In this document: positions 1 to 5,707 of the stretch, piece after piece
Layout: each line of letters starts with the position of its first letter
Position numbering within the stretch: the stretch's first letter is position 1
Source of the DNA: Phycisphaerales bacterium
GTDB lineage: Bacteria; Planctomycetota; Phycisphaerae; Phycisphaerales; UBA1924
Assembly: GCA_003511945.1 (NCBI GenBank)
Contig: DOJA01000247.1
Location: forward strand, 9,026-15,076
DNA length: 6,051 nt
Reading direction: 5' to 3'
Made by a program: the position numbers and the translations under genes
Notes under the pieces: generated by a model
Database searches by the model: none
Told to the model about the DNA's origin: nothing
The model's input: only the letters and a program-made list of their open reading frames with translations

Positions 1-278
1 AGGACATCATCGCGATCCTCGGCGTGGACGAACTCAGCGAAGAGGACAAGCGAGTCGTCAGCCGCGCCCGAAAGATCGAGCGGTTCCTGTCCCAGCCCTT
101 CTTCGTCGCCGAGCAGTTCACCGGCTTCGCCGGCATCTACACCCCGCTGGAGCAGACCATCGACTCCTTCGAGCGCCTCTGCAACGGGGAGGGCGACGAC
201 CTGCCCGAGGGCGCCTTCATGTATGTCGGCACCCTCGACGACGCCCGCAAGAAGGCCGAGAAGATGGCCAAGGGCTGA
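1..278 (+). CDS. atpD: F1 ATP synthase subunit beta, C-terminal end (5'-truncated by window)
   Basis: This is the last 91 codons of the catalytic beta subunit of F1Fo ATP synthase, which makes ATP from ADP and phosphate at the cytoplasmic face of the membrane. The reading frame enters at base 3 and stops at TGA 276-278. The visible part is the C-terminal helical domain. It begins with the conserved DIIAILGVDELSEEDK block (the DELSEED element that contacts the gamma/epsilon stalk), continues with RARKIERFLSQPFFVAEQFTG, and ends in the usual LPEGAFMYVGTLDDA region and a Lys-rich tail. Nucleotide-binding motifs lie outside the window. The GTG at base 24 is an internal Val codon, not a start. In most F-type operons atpC (epsilon) follows atpD directly, but here the next gene is unrelated, so atpD appears to end its transcription unit. 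Identification is very secure; only the 5' part is missing. Confidence 0.97.
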   Translation, partial: DIIAILGVDELSEEDKRVVSRARKIERFLSQPFFVAEQFTGFAGIYTPLEQTIDSFERLCNGEGDDLPEGAFMYVGTLDDARKKAEKMAKG

Positions 279-292
279 GCGGCATAAGCAGC

Positions 293-359
293 AGGCATCG
301 GGCATCGGGCATCAGGCACCAGGCACTGGGCATCAGGCATCAGGCATCAGGCATCAGGG
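293..359. repeat. Heptamer tandem repeat (A/G)GGCATC, nine copies
   Basis: Starting 14 bp after the atpD stop codon there are nine contiguous 7-bp units. In order they are aggcatc, gggcatc, gggcatc, aggcacc, aggcact, gggcatc, then aggcatc three times, followed by a partial aggg. Variation is confined to the first base (A or G) and the last two bases of units 4 and 5. The array is non-coding: it lies between atpD and the DUF1569 gene, and the 7-bp period does not preserve a reading frame. The unit is not self-complementary, so it does not itself form a hairpin. Its function is unknown. Heptameric short tandem repeats are known between genes in some cyanobacteria, but I cannot say whether this one is related. 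Confidence 0.9.
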
Positions 360-376
360 GCGAGCGGTGGGGGGGT

Positions 377-389
377 GCCGTGGTACGGC
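377..389 (+). other. Small GC hairpin between repeat array and DUF1569 gene
   Basis: A perfect 5-bp inverted repeat, GCCGT (377-381) and ACGGC (385-389) with loop GGT, sits about 100 bp after the atpD stop codon and just past the heptamer array. It has no T-run behind it, so it is at best a weak terminator for atpD. In DNA this GC-rich, a hairpin of this size can easily occur by chance. The rest of 360-443 shows no recognisable promoter. Confidence 0.25.
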
Positions 390-443
390 GCAGCCGTGCC
401 GCGCGGCTCTCCGTTTCACGCCGCCCCCGCCTACCCTCCGCCC

Positions 444-950
444 ATGCCCATCGACACGAAGAAGGCCCCGCGCCGCTCCCTTCGGTTCGCGTCCATCAAC
501 GACCTCCGCCAGGAACTGGACCGGGTCGAGCGTGCTCACCGCGCCGGCGCCATGCGATCGAGCGGCAACTGGTCCGTCGGCAAGAACCTCGGGCACCTCG
601 CCTACTGGATCGACTTCTCCTTCGACGGCCCGCCCCCGGGGTTCAAGAAGCCGCCCTTGTTCATGCGCTGGTTCTTCCGCATGGGGCGGAAGATGGTCCT
701 CAACGGCAGGATGCCCGCGGGCGTCCGACTGGGGGGCGTCCCCGCCGGGACCTACGGCACGGACGAGATGTCCACCGAAGACGGCCTCGCGCGCCTCCGC
801 GTCGCCCTCGACCGGCTGGAACAGAACACACCCACCCAGCCCAGCCCCGCCTTCGGGGCGCTCACCCGCGATGAGTGGACCGCCCTGCACCTCCGCCACT
901 CCGAACTGCACCTGGGCTTCCTCGAACTTGGGGCGACCGCGCACCGATAA
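444..950 (+). CDS. DUF1569 (DinB-like fold) protein
   Basis: A 168-residue protein of the DUF1569 family (PF07606), a DinB/YfiT-like four-helix-bundle group. The precise biochemical role is unknown. Family landmarks are all visible: an N-terminal helix SINDLRQELDRVERAH (residues 18-32), the block GNWSVGKNLGHLAYWIDFSFDG (41-62), and the C-terminal block FGALTRDEWTALHLRHSELHLGFL (137-160). H51, H152 and H156 occupy the positions of the His triad that binds a divalent metal in DinB-type proteins, so metal binding is plausible but inferred. There is no signal peptide or membrane segment. The ATG at 444 was chosen because homology begins soon after it. A GTG at 375 in the same frame would add 23 low-complexity residues that overlap the intergenic hairpin. 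No clear ribosome binding site precedes 444. It may be co-transcribed with the methyltransferase that starts 55 bp downstream. Confidence 0.85.
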   Translation: MPIDTKKAPRRSLRFASINDLRQELDRVERAHRAGAMRSSGNWSVGKNLGHLAYWIDFSFDGPPPGFKKPPLFMRWFFRMGRKMVLNGRMPAGVRLGGVPAGTYGTDEMSTEDGLARLRVALDRLEQNTPTQPSPAFGALTRDEWTALHLRHSELHLGFLELGATAHR

Positions 951-960
951 AGAACACCGT

Positions 961-975
961 CCGCCCGGCGGGCGG
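961..975 (+). terminator. Possible weak hairpin between DUF1569 and methyltransferase genes
   Basis: A perfect 6-bp stem, CCGCCC (961-966) with GGGCGG (970-975) around a GGC loop, starts 10 bp after the DUF1569 stop codon. There is no following T-run, so it does not meet the usual intrinsic terminator definition. It might slow polymerase or protect a 3' end. It may equally be a chance product of high GC. Confidence 0.3.
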
Positions 976-1005
976 GCTCATGAACTCTTGCGGCCCCGCA
1001 CCCTG

Positions 1006-1686
1006 ATGAAGCGCCTCATCCAGACCATCCCGATCCTCGGCCCCGCTCTGACCCGGCTGGCCCGGGCCGCCAGGCGCACCTCGCGCGCTTTCCCGGGCTC
1101 GGAGGCCTACTGGGAGCGGCGCTACCAGTCCGGGGGCGATTCCGGCGCGGGCTCGTACAGCCGCCTCGCCGAGTTCAAGGCGGAAATCCTCAACGAACTG
1201 GTGCGCGAGCGTTCGTTCCGCACCGTCATCGAGTTCGGCAGCGGCGACGGGCACCAGCTCACGCTCGCCTCCTACCCGTCGTACATCGGCTTCGATGTGA
1301 GCGAGAACGCCATCAGTCGCTGCCGCTCGCGCTTCGCGGGCGATGGCGCCAAGGCGTTCCGACTGGTGAAGGACTACGCGGGCGAGCGGGCCGACCTGAC
1401 GCTCTCGCTCGATGTGGTCTACCACCTCGTGGAAGACGCGGTGTTTCACGACTACATGGCCCGGCTGTTCGACGCCGCGGATCGCTGTGTCGTCGTGTAC
1501 GCATCGAACACGGATCAGAATCCCGATCCGCGCCCTGCGCATGTGCGCCACCGCAAGTTCACCTCGTGGGTTGAGGCGAACCGCCCCGCGTGGCGGCTCG
1601 CGCGCCACATCCCCAACCGCTACCCCGACACGGGCGACCCGCGCACGGGCTCGTTCGCCGACTTCTTCATCTTCGAGAAGACCTGA
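1006..1686 (+). CDS. Class I SAM-dependent methyltransferase
   Basis: A 226-residue cytoplasmic methyltransferase with a Rossmann fold. The S-adenosylmethionine site is recognisable: motif I VIEFGSGDGHQ (residues 74-84), the acidic strand-2 end YIGFDVSENAI (93-103) and the post-II/IV strand LTLSLDVVYHLVED (131-144). The N-terminal stretch SEAYWERRYQSGGDSGAGSYSRLAEFKAEILNELV (32-66) is a characteristic lead-in of a small-molecule or sugar-associated methyltransferase group, but the substrate cannot be named. Residues 160-166 (CVVVYAS) form a late beta strand, and the protein ends FADFFIFEKT, as many such folds do with a final strand. The ATG at 1006 fits the start of similar proteins, but no Shine-Dalgarno is present. 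The preceding open frame extends far upstream only because of high GC. The gene converges with the kinase gene with 13 bp between stop codons. Confidence 0.85.
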   Translation: MKRLIQTIPILGPALTRLARAARRTSRAFPGSEAYWERRYQSGGDSGAGSYSRLAEFKAEILNELVRERSFRTVIEFGSGDGHQLTLASYPSYIGFDVSENAISRCRSRFAGDGAKAFRLVKDYAGERADLTLSLDVVYHLVEDAVFHDYMARLFDAADRCVVVYASNTDQNPDPRPAHVRHRKFTSWVEANRPAWRLARHIPNRYPDTGDPRTGSFADFFIFEKT

Positions 1687-1699
1687 GCCCCCGCCGGCG

Positions 1700-4219
1700 C
1701 TACCTGGCTCCCGCCCGCTCCCGCCAGCGCTTCGCTTGCGCGTCGTCGCCGTCTCGCGCCCGCTTCTCGTACGCCTCCGCGGCGCTCTCCGCCGCCGCGC
1801 GGGCGCGCTGGTGCGTCGGCCCCAGCGCCTGGGCCAGCACCTCGTAGGCCGGCTCGAGCTGCGTCAGCGCCTCGTCGGTCCGGCCAGCGCTCGTCAGGCA
1901 ACGACCGAGCGTCACGCGGAACGCCGCCGCGTACCACGCCCCGCCCCCGGGGGCCTGGGACTTCTCCGCCCCCGCGACCGCAAGGCGAGCGGCCTCGATC
2001 GCCTCCTCCGTCCGCCCCAGTTCAACCAGCACCCGCGCGAGGTTGCTCCGCGCCATCGCCACATTGATGTGGTCCGCGCCCAGACGCTCGGACAGCCCAG
2101 CCACCGCCTCGCGGAACAGCGGCTCCGCCTCCGCGTGACGCCCCAAACCCATGAGCAGGTGGCCCCGGTTGTTCGACAGCCCCGACACATCCGGGTGCGA
2201 ACGGTCCAGGCGCTTGGCGTACACCTGGCCCACCGCGCGGTACAGCGCCAGCGCCTCTTCCGTGCGCCCCACGGAGGCGAGCATGTTCGCCAGGTTCGCC
2301 GACAGGCGGGCCGCCGGCAGCCCCTCCGCGCCCGTGTCCCTCGAGTGGACCTCGATCCCCTCGCGGTACAGCGCCTCGGCCTCCGTGTACTTCTCCTGCT
2401 GCTTCAGGCACAGCGCCAGCCCGTTGCAGCACCCCGCGATGAACCGCGCCCGCGCGGGCGGGTCCGCAGCCCGCGCCATCTCCAGCGCACGACGGTAGAT
2501 CGGCTCCGCCTCCGCGTACCGCCCCGCGTCGCTGGTCGCCCACGCCAGCGCGTGCAGCGCCGTCGCCGGCCCTTCGCCCGCACTCCGACCCAGCGACTCA
2601 TAGACGGCGATGGCCTCCTTCGCCAGCCCCTCCGCCTCGGGGTAGCGCCCCTGCTCGATCCGCAGCCGCGCCATCTGCCCCAGCGCCTCGGCCAGCTCGA
2701 TGGTCGCGCCCCCCCCCGGCCCCGCGCGGTGCATCGCCAGCGCCAAGCCGAGGTGCCTCTCCGCCTGGTCCACCAGTCCAAGCGAGTGGTAAGTCGCCCC
2801 CAGCGTGTTGCGCAGACTCGCCTCGACCTCGGGCGCCTCGCGGAAAGCGCTGTCGATCCGCTCCGACGCCTGGTCCAGCGCCTCGCGGACGGTCAGGTCG
2901 CGCCGGTCGGTCTTGACCGGGTCCGCCGCCGAGAGCATGTCCGCCAGGAACTCCTGCGACGCCGTCGCCTTGGCGGCTTCGAGCCGCGCCCGCTCCTTGG
3001 CGTCCACGGCGGCGCGCCGTTCCCGCGCCTGCCCCAGCGCAAAGACGCTCGACGCCACCGCGCTCCCCGCCAGCGCCGTCGCCACCACCGCCCCGCTCAG
3101 CACCACCGCCCGGTTTCGGCGCACGAACTTGCTGAGCCGGTACGCCGCCGTCGGGGGGCCGGCGCTCACCGGCTCGTCGTTCAGGTGCCGCCGAAGGTCA
3201 TTGGCCAACGACGACGCGCTCGCGTACCGGCGCGTCCGGTCCTTGTCCATCGCCTTCATCACGATCCAGTCCAGGTCCCCCCGCAGGCGACGCCCCAGCG
3301 CCCGCGGCTCGCCCAGCGACGACGGGCGCGCGTCCCGCCCGCTCTCCCCGCCCACAGTCGTCAGCCGAGTGCTCGGACGGGGCGGGTCCACCTCCCGGAT
3401 GATCCGCTGGATCTCCGCGTACGACCCCGCCCGCAGCGATTCGCTGTCGAACGGCAGCGTCCCCGTCAGCAGCTCGTACAGCACCACGCCCAGCGAGTAG
3501 ATGTCCGACCGCGTGTCGATGTCCTGGGCCGTCATCTCCGCCTGCTCGGGGCTCATGTACTCGGGAGTCCCCACCAGCTGCCCGAGCTCGGTGTGGGCGC
3601 CGCCCCGCGCCGGACCCGAAGGCCCGATCGCCTTCGCCACCCCGAAGTCGATCACCTTCGGCATCGCCCGCCCGTCGGAGAACTCCACCAGGATGTTCGA
3701 CGGCTTGATGTCCCGGTGAATGATCCCCTTCTGGTGCGCGTGCTGCACCGCGTCGCACACCTGGATCATCAGCTCCAGCCGCTGCTCGATCGTCAGCCGG
3801 TGGCGCCCGCAATGGTCCGTCAGCGGGACGCCCGGCACATGCTCCATCACGAAGAACGGGCGCCCGTCCACCGTCGTGCCCGCGTCGAACACCCGCGCCA
3901 CATTCGGGTGGTCCATCATCGCCAGCGCCTGGCGCTCCGCCTCGAACCGCGCGATCACCGACCGCGAGTCGATCCCCTGCTTCAGCACCTTCAGCGCCAC
4001 CCGCCGACGCACCGGCTCGGTCTGCTCCGCCAGGTAGACCACCCCGAACCCGCCCTCGCCCAGCGTCTCGAGGATCCGGTACGCCCCGATCCGCTCCGGC
4101 GCGCGCACCTTCACCTCCACCGCCCGCGACACGCCCACCCCCCCGGGGGGGGGCGGCGTCATCGCGCCGATCGGCAGCGTCTCGGCGTCGGGTCGGGACA
4201 GGTTGTGGGGGTCAGCCAT
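1700..4219 (-). CDS. Transmembrane PknB-type Ser/Thr protein kinase with C-terminal TPR array
   Basis: An 839-residue membrane kinase predicted to phosphorylate Ser/Thr of unknown targets. The kinase domain (about 47-345) has every catalytic element: glycine loop GEGGFGVV (54-61), VALK with Lys77, alpha-C Glu95 in RFEAERQAL, HRDIKPSN (168-175, Asp170), DFG (191-193), activation segment VGTPEYMSPEQ (217-227) and SDIYSLGVVLYELL (238-251). Residues 314-370 carry the GDLDWIVMKAMDKDRTRRY and LNDEPV blocks typical of a large planctomycete kinase subfamily. One membrane segment follows (about 371-395, after the basic RRNR). Then come a coiled or helical linker and about eight TPRs spaced near 42 residues (about 469-798), each with the GR..EAE pattern. 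The TPR part probably lies outside the cytoplasm and senses a protein ligand (inference). The ATG at 4219 is preferred because a GGGAGG lies 8 nt upstream; a longer form to 4294 would add 25 low-complexity residues. Two long G/C homopolymers lie in the gene. Confidence 0.95.
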   Translation of the reverse strand: MADPHNLSRPDAETLPIGAMTPPPPGGVGVSRAVEVKVRAPERIGAYRILETLGEGGFGVVYLAEQTEPVRRRVALKVLKQGIDSRSVIARFEAERQALAMMDHPNVARVFDAGTTVDGRPFFVMEHVPGVPLTDHCGRHRLTIEQRLELMIQVCDAVQHAHQKGIIHRDIKPSNILVEFSDGRAMPKVIDFGVAKAIGPSGPARGGAHTELGQLVGTPEYMSPEQAEMTAQDIDTRSDIYSLGVVLYELLTGTLPFDSESLRAGSYAEIQRIIREVDPPRPSTRLTTVGGESGRDARPSSLGEPRALGRRLRGDLDWIVMKAMDKDRTRRYASASSLANDLRRHLNDEPVSAGPPTAAYRLSKFVRRNRAVVLSGAVVATALAGSAVASSVFALGQARERRAAVDAKERARLEAAKATASQEFLADMLSAADPVKTDRRDLTVREALDQASERIDSAFREAPEVEASLRNTLGATYHSLGLVDQAERHLGLALAMHRAGPGGGATIELAEALGQMARLRIEQGRYPEAEGLAKEAIAVYESLGRSAGEGPATALHALAWATSDAGRYAEAEPIYRRALEMARAADPPARARFIAGCCNGLALCLKQQEKYTEAEALYREGIEVHSRDTGAEGLPAARLSANLANMLASVGRTEEALALYRAVGQVYAKRLDRSHPDVSGLSNNRGHLLMGLGRHAEAEPLFREAVAGLSERLGADHINVAMARSNLARVLVELGRTEEAIEAARLAVAGAEKSQAPGGGAWYAAAFRVTLGRCLTSAGRTDEALTQLEPAYEVLAQALGPTHQRARAAAESAAEAYEKRARDGDDAQAKRWRERAGAR

Positions 4220-4227
4220 CAGCAAGA

Positions 4228-4233
4228 CCTCCC
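4228..4233 (-). promoter_or_regulatory. Shine-Dalgarno of the kinase gene
   Basis: Reading the minus strand, GGGAGG ends 8 nt before the ATG at 4219. This is an ideal ribosome binding site and decides the start in favour of MADPHNLSRP over the upstream in-frame ATG at 4294, which has no such element. It stands out because the plus-strand genes of this window lack one. Confidence 0.8.
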
Positions 4234-4241
4234 TCGGGCCA

Positions 4242-4256
4242 CGCCCCCGGGGGGCG
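4242..4256 (-). other. GC hairpin in the kinase 5' leader
   Basis: A perfect 6-bp inverted repeat, CGCCCC (4242-4247) and GGGGCG (4251-4256) with a 3-nt loop, lies about 9 nt upstream of the kinase Shine-Dalgarno. In the mRNA it would fold next to the ribosome site and could limit initiation. No regulatory ligand or partner is evident, and chance in GC-rich DNA is possible. Confidence 0.3.
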
Positions 4257-4275
4257 GGGCGATGGAACGCCGGGG

Positions 4276-4281
4276 ATTCTA
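4276..4281 (-). promoter_or_regulatory. Candidate -10 box for the kinase gene
   Basis: On the minus strand the hexamer TAGAAT matches the sigma-70 -10 consensus at four of six positions and stands out in very GC-rich surroundings. It would start transcription near 4269 and give a leader of about 50 nt. No matching -35 box is seen at 16-18 bp spacing; that place is taken by the inner edge of the palindromic element. The call is tentative. Confidence 0.3.
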
Positions 4282-4285
4282 CGCG

Positions 4286-4370
4286 GGGTGGCATGCGTGT
4301 GGCTCAGCACAAGCATGCTGGCCTTCCATTCCACCCATCATGCTTGCTCAGAGCAGCAAGCATGCCACCC
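4286..4370. repeat. Nested palindromic REP-like element with two hairpins
   Basis: An 85-bp non-coding element bounded by a perfect 11-bp inverted repeat, GGGTGGCATGC (4286-4296) and GCATGCCACCC (4360-4370). Inside are two 27-bp hairpin units. Unit A (4292-4318) pairs CATGCGTGTG with CACAAGCATG, with one mismatch and loop GCTCAG. Unit B (4339-4365) has a perfect 10-bp stem, CATGCTTGCT with AGCAAGCATG, and loop CAGAGC. The nonamer CAAGCATGC occurs at 4310-4318 and 4357-4365, and its first eight bases recur inverted at 4339-4346. The outer and inner pairings share bases, so they are alternative folds. The two-hairpin layout resembles bacterial REP/BIME elements. No U-run follows either hairpin, so it is not a standard terminator. 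It lies between pfp and the kinase gene and could process or punctuate a shared transcript. Confidence 0.8.
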
Positions 4371-4428
4371 AAGGCCAATCCCTCTCTCCCCGACTCCCTC
4401 CGTGCCGCCGCGTCTGGAAAGTGAATCC

Positions 4429-5652
4429 TCACACCCATCCCACCCGCGGCGTTTCGCCGACCAGCGGCCTCAGCCACTCCACGAACGCGGGGGTGACATC
4501 CATCCCGTTGAGGAACTCCGCGGGCATGTGGCGCGTCTTGGCCGCCACATCGGTCAGTTCCACCCGCTTGAACTCCGCGCCGTAGGGCCGCCCGGGGTTC
4601 GGGCTCCCCGCGCCGCCTGTGCGCACAATCGCGATCGAGCCCCGCGTCGGCCCGCCGAACGCCGTCCGGGCCGCCACGCGCCCGACCTCCCGCGCCTCGC
4701 GCGAGTCCACGGGCGACGGGTCGGGCCAGTACCGCTGCGCGTAGCCCAGCGTGTCCGCCCGCGTGCGGGGCGGCTTGCCCCCCGCGGGGGTCAGCTTCGC
4801 CGCCAGCATCTGCGCTGCGGTGTCGCCCAGGGCGCCGGTGCCCGACAGGCGCAGGTTCCCGTGAGCGTCCCGCTCCTGCGTCGGGGCCAGCAACTGCATG
4901 ATGGGCGTGCCCTGCGCGTCCTGCACGCCCTCGCTGATGGCGATCAGGCAGCGCCCCAGGCGCGCGTACACCTGCTCCACCTTCGCCGCGAACTCCGCGA
5001 ACACGAACGGCACCTCGGGCATGCACACCACATGCGGCCCGTCGTCCTCGCGCTGGCGCAGCAGGGCCGAGGCGCCGGTCAGGAACCCCGCGTGACGCCC
5101 CATCACCACATTGATCTTGATCCCCGGCAGCGCCCGGTTGTCCAGGTTGTCGCCCAGGAACGCCATCGCCACATACCGGGCCGCGCTGGCGAAGCCGGGC
5201 GTGTGGTCGCTCATCATCAGGTCGCAGTCGATCGTCTTGGGCACATGGTACGCGCGCATCTCGTACCCGCTCGCGCTCGCCATCTCGCTCACGATGCGGC
5301 AGGTGTCCGACGAATCGTTCCCCCCGATATAGAAGAACGACCGGATGCTGTGCTTCTTCAGCCCCGTAAGGATCCGCTCGCAGTACGCGGGGTCCGGCTT
5401 GTCCCGCGTCGAACCCAGCGCCGAGGAGGGCGTCGACGCCACCAGGTCCAGCCGATCCTGGGGCAGGTCCGTCAGGTCGACGAACTCGTCCTTCACCATG
5501 CCGCGCACGCCGTGACGCGCGCCGAGGATCCGCCCGACCCCCTTCTGCCCCCGCAGCCCCTCGATCACCCCGACCAGCGACTGGTTGATGACCGCCGAAG
5601 GCCCGCCCGACTGGGCGACCACCGCGTTCCCGCTTGGAATCTCACTGGCCAT
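4429..5652 (-). CDS. pfp: 6-phosphofructokinase, probably pyrophosphate-dependent
   Basis: A 407-residue cytoplasmic phosphofructokinase that interconverts fructose 6-phosphate and fructose 1,6-bisphosphate in glycolysis/gluconeogenesis. Visible motifs are the N-terminal phosphate loop AQSGGPSAVINQS (residues 13-25), GGNDSSDT (110-117), the catalytic loop PKTIDCD (138-144, with Asp142 as the expected base), MGRHAGF (184-190), PEVPF (212-216) and LGYAQR (302-307). Two features predict pyrophosphate rather than ATP as donor: Asp113 where ATP enzymes have the Gly of GGDGS, and Lys139 where they have Gly in PGTID. This follows established PFK family rules and is not tested here. Cys143 is unusual, since Asn is common at this place (TIDND). 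Length matches the long bacterial PPi-PFK group. The ATG at 5652 has a GGAG 8 nt upstream. The gene lies 209 bp upstream of the kinase on the same strand and diverges from the lipoprotein gene. Confidence 0.93.
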   Translation of the reverse strand: MASEIPSGNAVVAQSGGPSAVINQSLVGVIEGLRGQKGVGRILGARHGVRGMVKDEFVDLTDLPQDRLDLVASTPSSALGSTRDKPDPAYCERILTGLKKHSIRSFFYIGGNDSSDTCRIVSEMASASGYEMRAYHVPKTIDCDLMMSDHTPGFASAARYVAMAFLGDNLDNRALPGIKINVVMGRHAGFLTGASALLRQREDDGPHVVCMPEVPFVFAEFAAKVEQVYARLGRCLIAISEGVQDAQGTPIMQLLAPTQERDAHGNLRLSGTGALGDTAAQMLAAKLTPAGGKPPRTRADTLGYAQRYWPDPSPVDSREAREVGRVAARTAFGGPTRGSIAIVRTGGAGSPNPGRPYGAEFKRVELTDVAAKTRHMPAEFLNGMDVTPAFVEWLRPLVGETPRVGWV

Positions 5653-5660
5653 GGCGCGTG

Positions 5661-5664
5661 CTCC
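5661..5664 (-). promoter_or_regulatory. pfp: Shine-Dalgarno of pfp
   Basis: GGAG on the minus strand lies 8 nt before the ATG at 5652, supporting this start (MASEIPSGNA). The first conserved block begins about 10 residues later, as expected for the family. Confidence 0.65.
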
Positions 5665-5693
5665 GATGAGAGAAGCCCCATCCTACTCGCCTG

Positions 5694-5699
5694 TATCAT
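5694..5699 (+). promoter_or_regulatory. Candidate -10 box close to the lipoprotein start
   Basis: TATCAT, a -10-like hexamer in a GC-rich region, ends 8 bp before the lipoprotein ATG at 5708. If used, transcription would begin at or almost at the start codon and give a leaderless mRNA, which agrees with the absence of a Shine-Dalgarno sequence. No -35 match is evident. The 55-bp divergent gap must also hold the pfp promoter, for which I see no convincing boxes. Confidence 0.3.
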
Positions 5700-5707
5700 C
5701 GCGCTCG

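Noticed and set aside
293..359. CRISPR array
   Set aside because: The units are 7 bp, contiguous and without spacers, so this is a simple tandem repeat.
223..1005. Upstream extension of the methyltransferase frame starting inside atpD
   Set aside because: It runs through atpD, the heptamer array and the DUF1569 gene in another frame and encodes low-complexity sequence; the real protein begins at ATG 1006.
354..1608. Minus-strand open frames opposite the DUF1569 and methyltransferase genes
   Set aside because: They are shadows of clearly recognisable plus-strand proteins, with biased composition and no motifs.
4220..4294. N-terminal extension of the kinase to the ATG at 4294
   Set aside because: The added residues are low complexity, and a strong ribosome site supports the ATG at 4219.
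4339..4364. Intrinsic terminator of pfp
   Set aside because: The 10-bp stem is good, but no U-run follows on the minus strand, so it does not qualify as a standard terminator.
4286..4370. Insertion sequence or MITE ends
   Set aside because: The outer 11-bp inverted repeat could suggest a tiny MITE, but I see no target-site duplication at the borders and the inner hairpins fit a REP-like element better.
1412..4585. Very long plus-strand open frame (1057 codons)
   Set aside because: It lies antisense to the kinase and pfp genes, is extremely Arg/Pro/His-rich without any domain, and exists because GC-rich coding DNA has few stops in the opposite strand.
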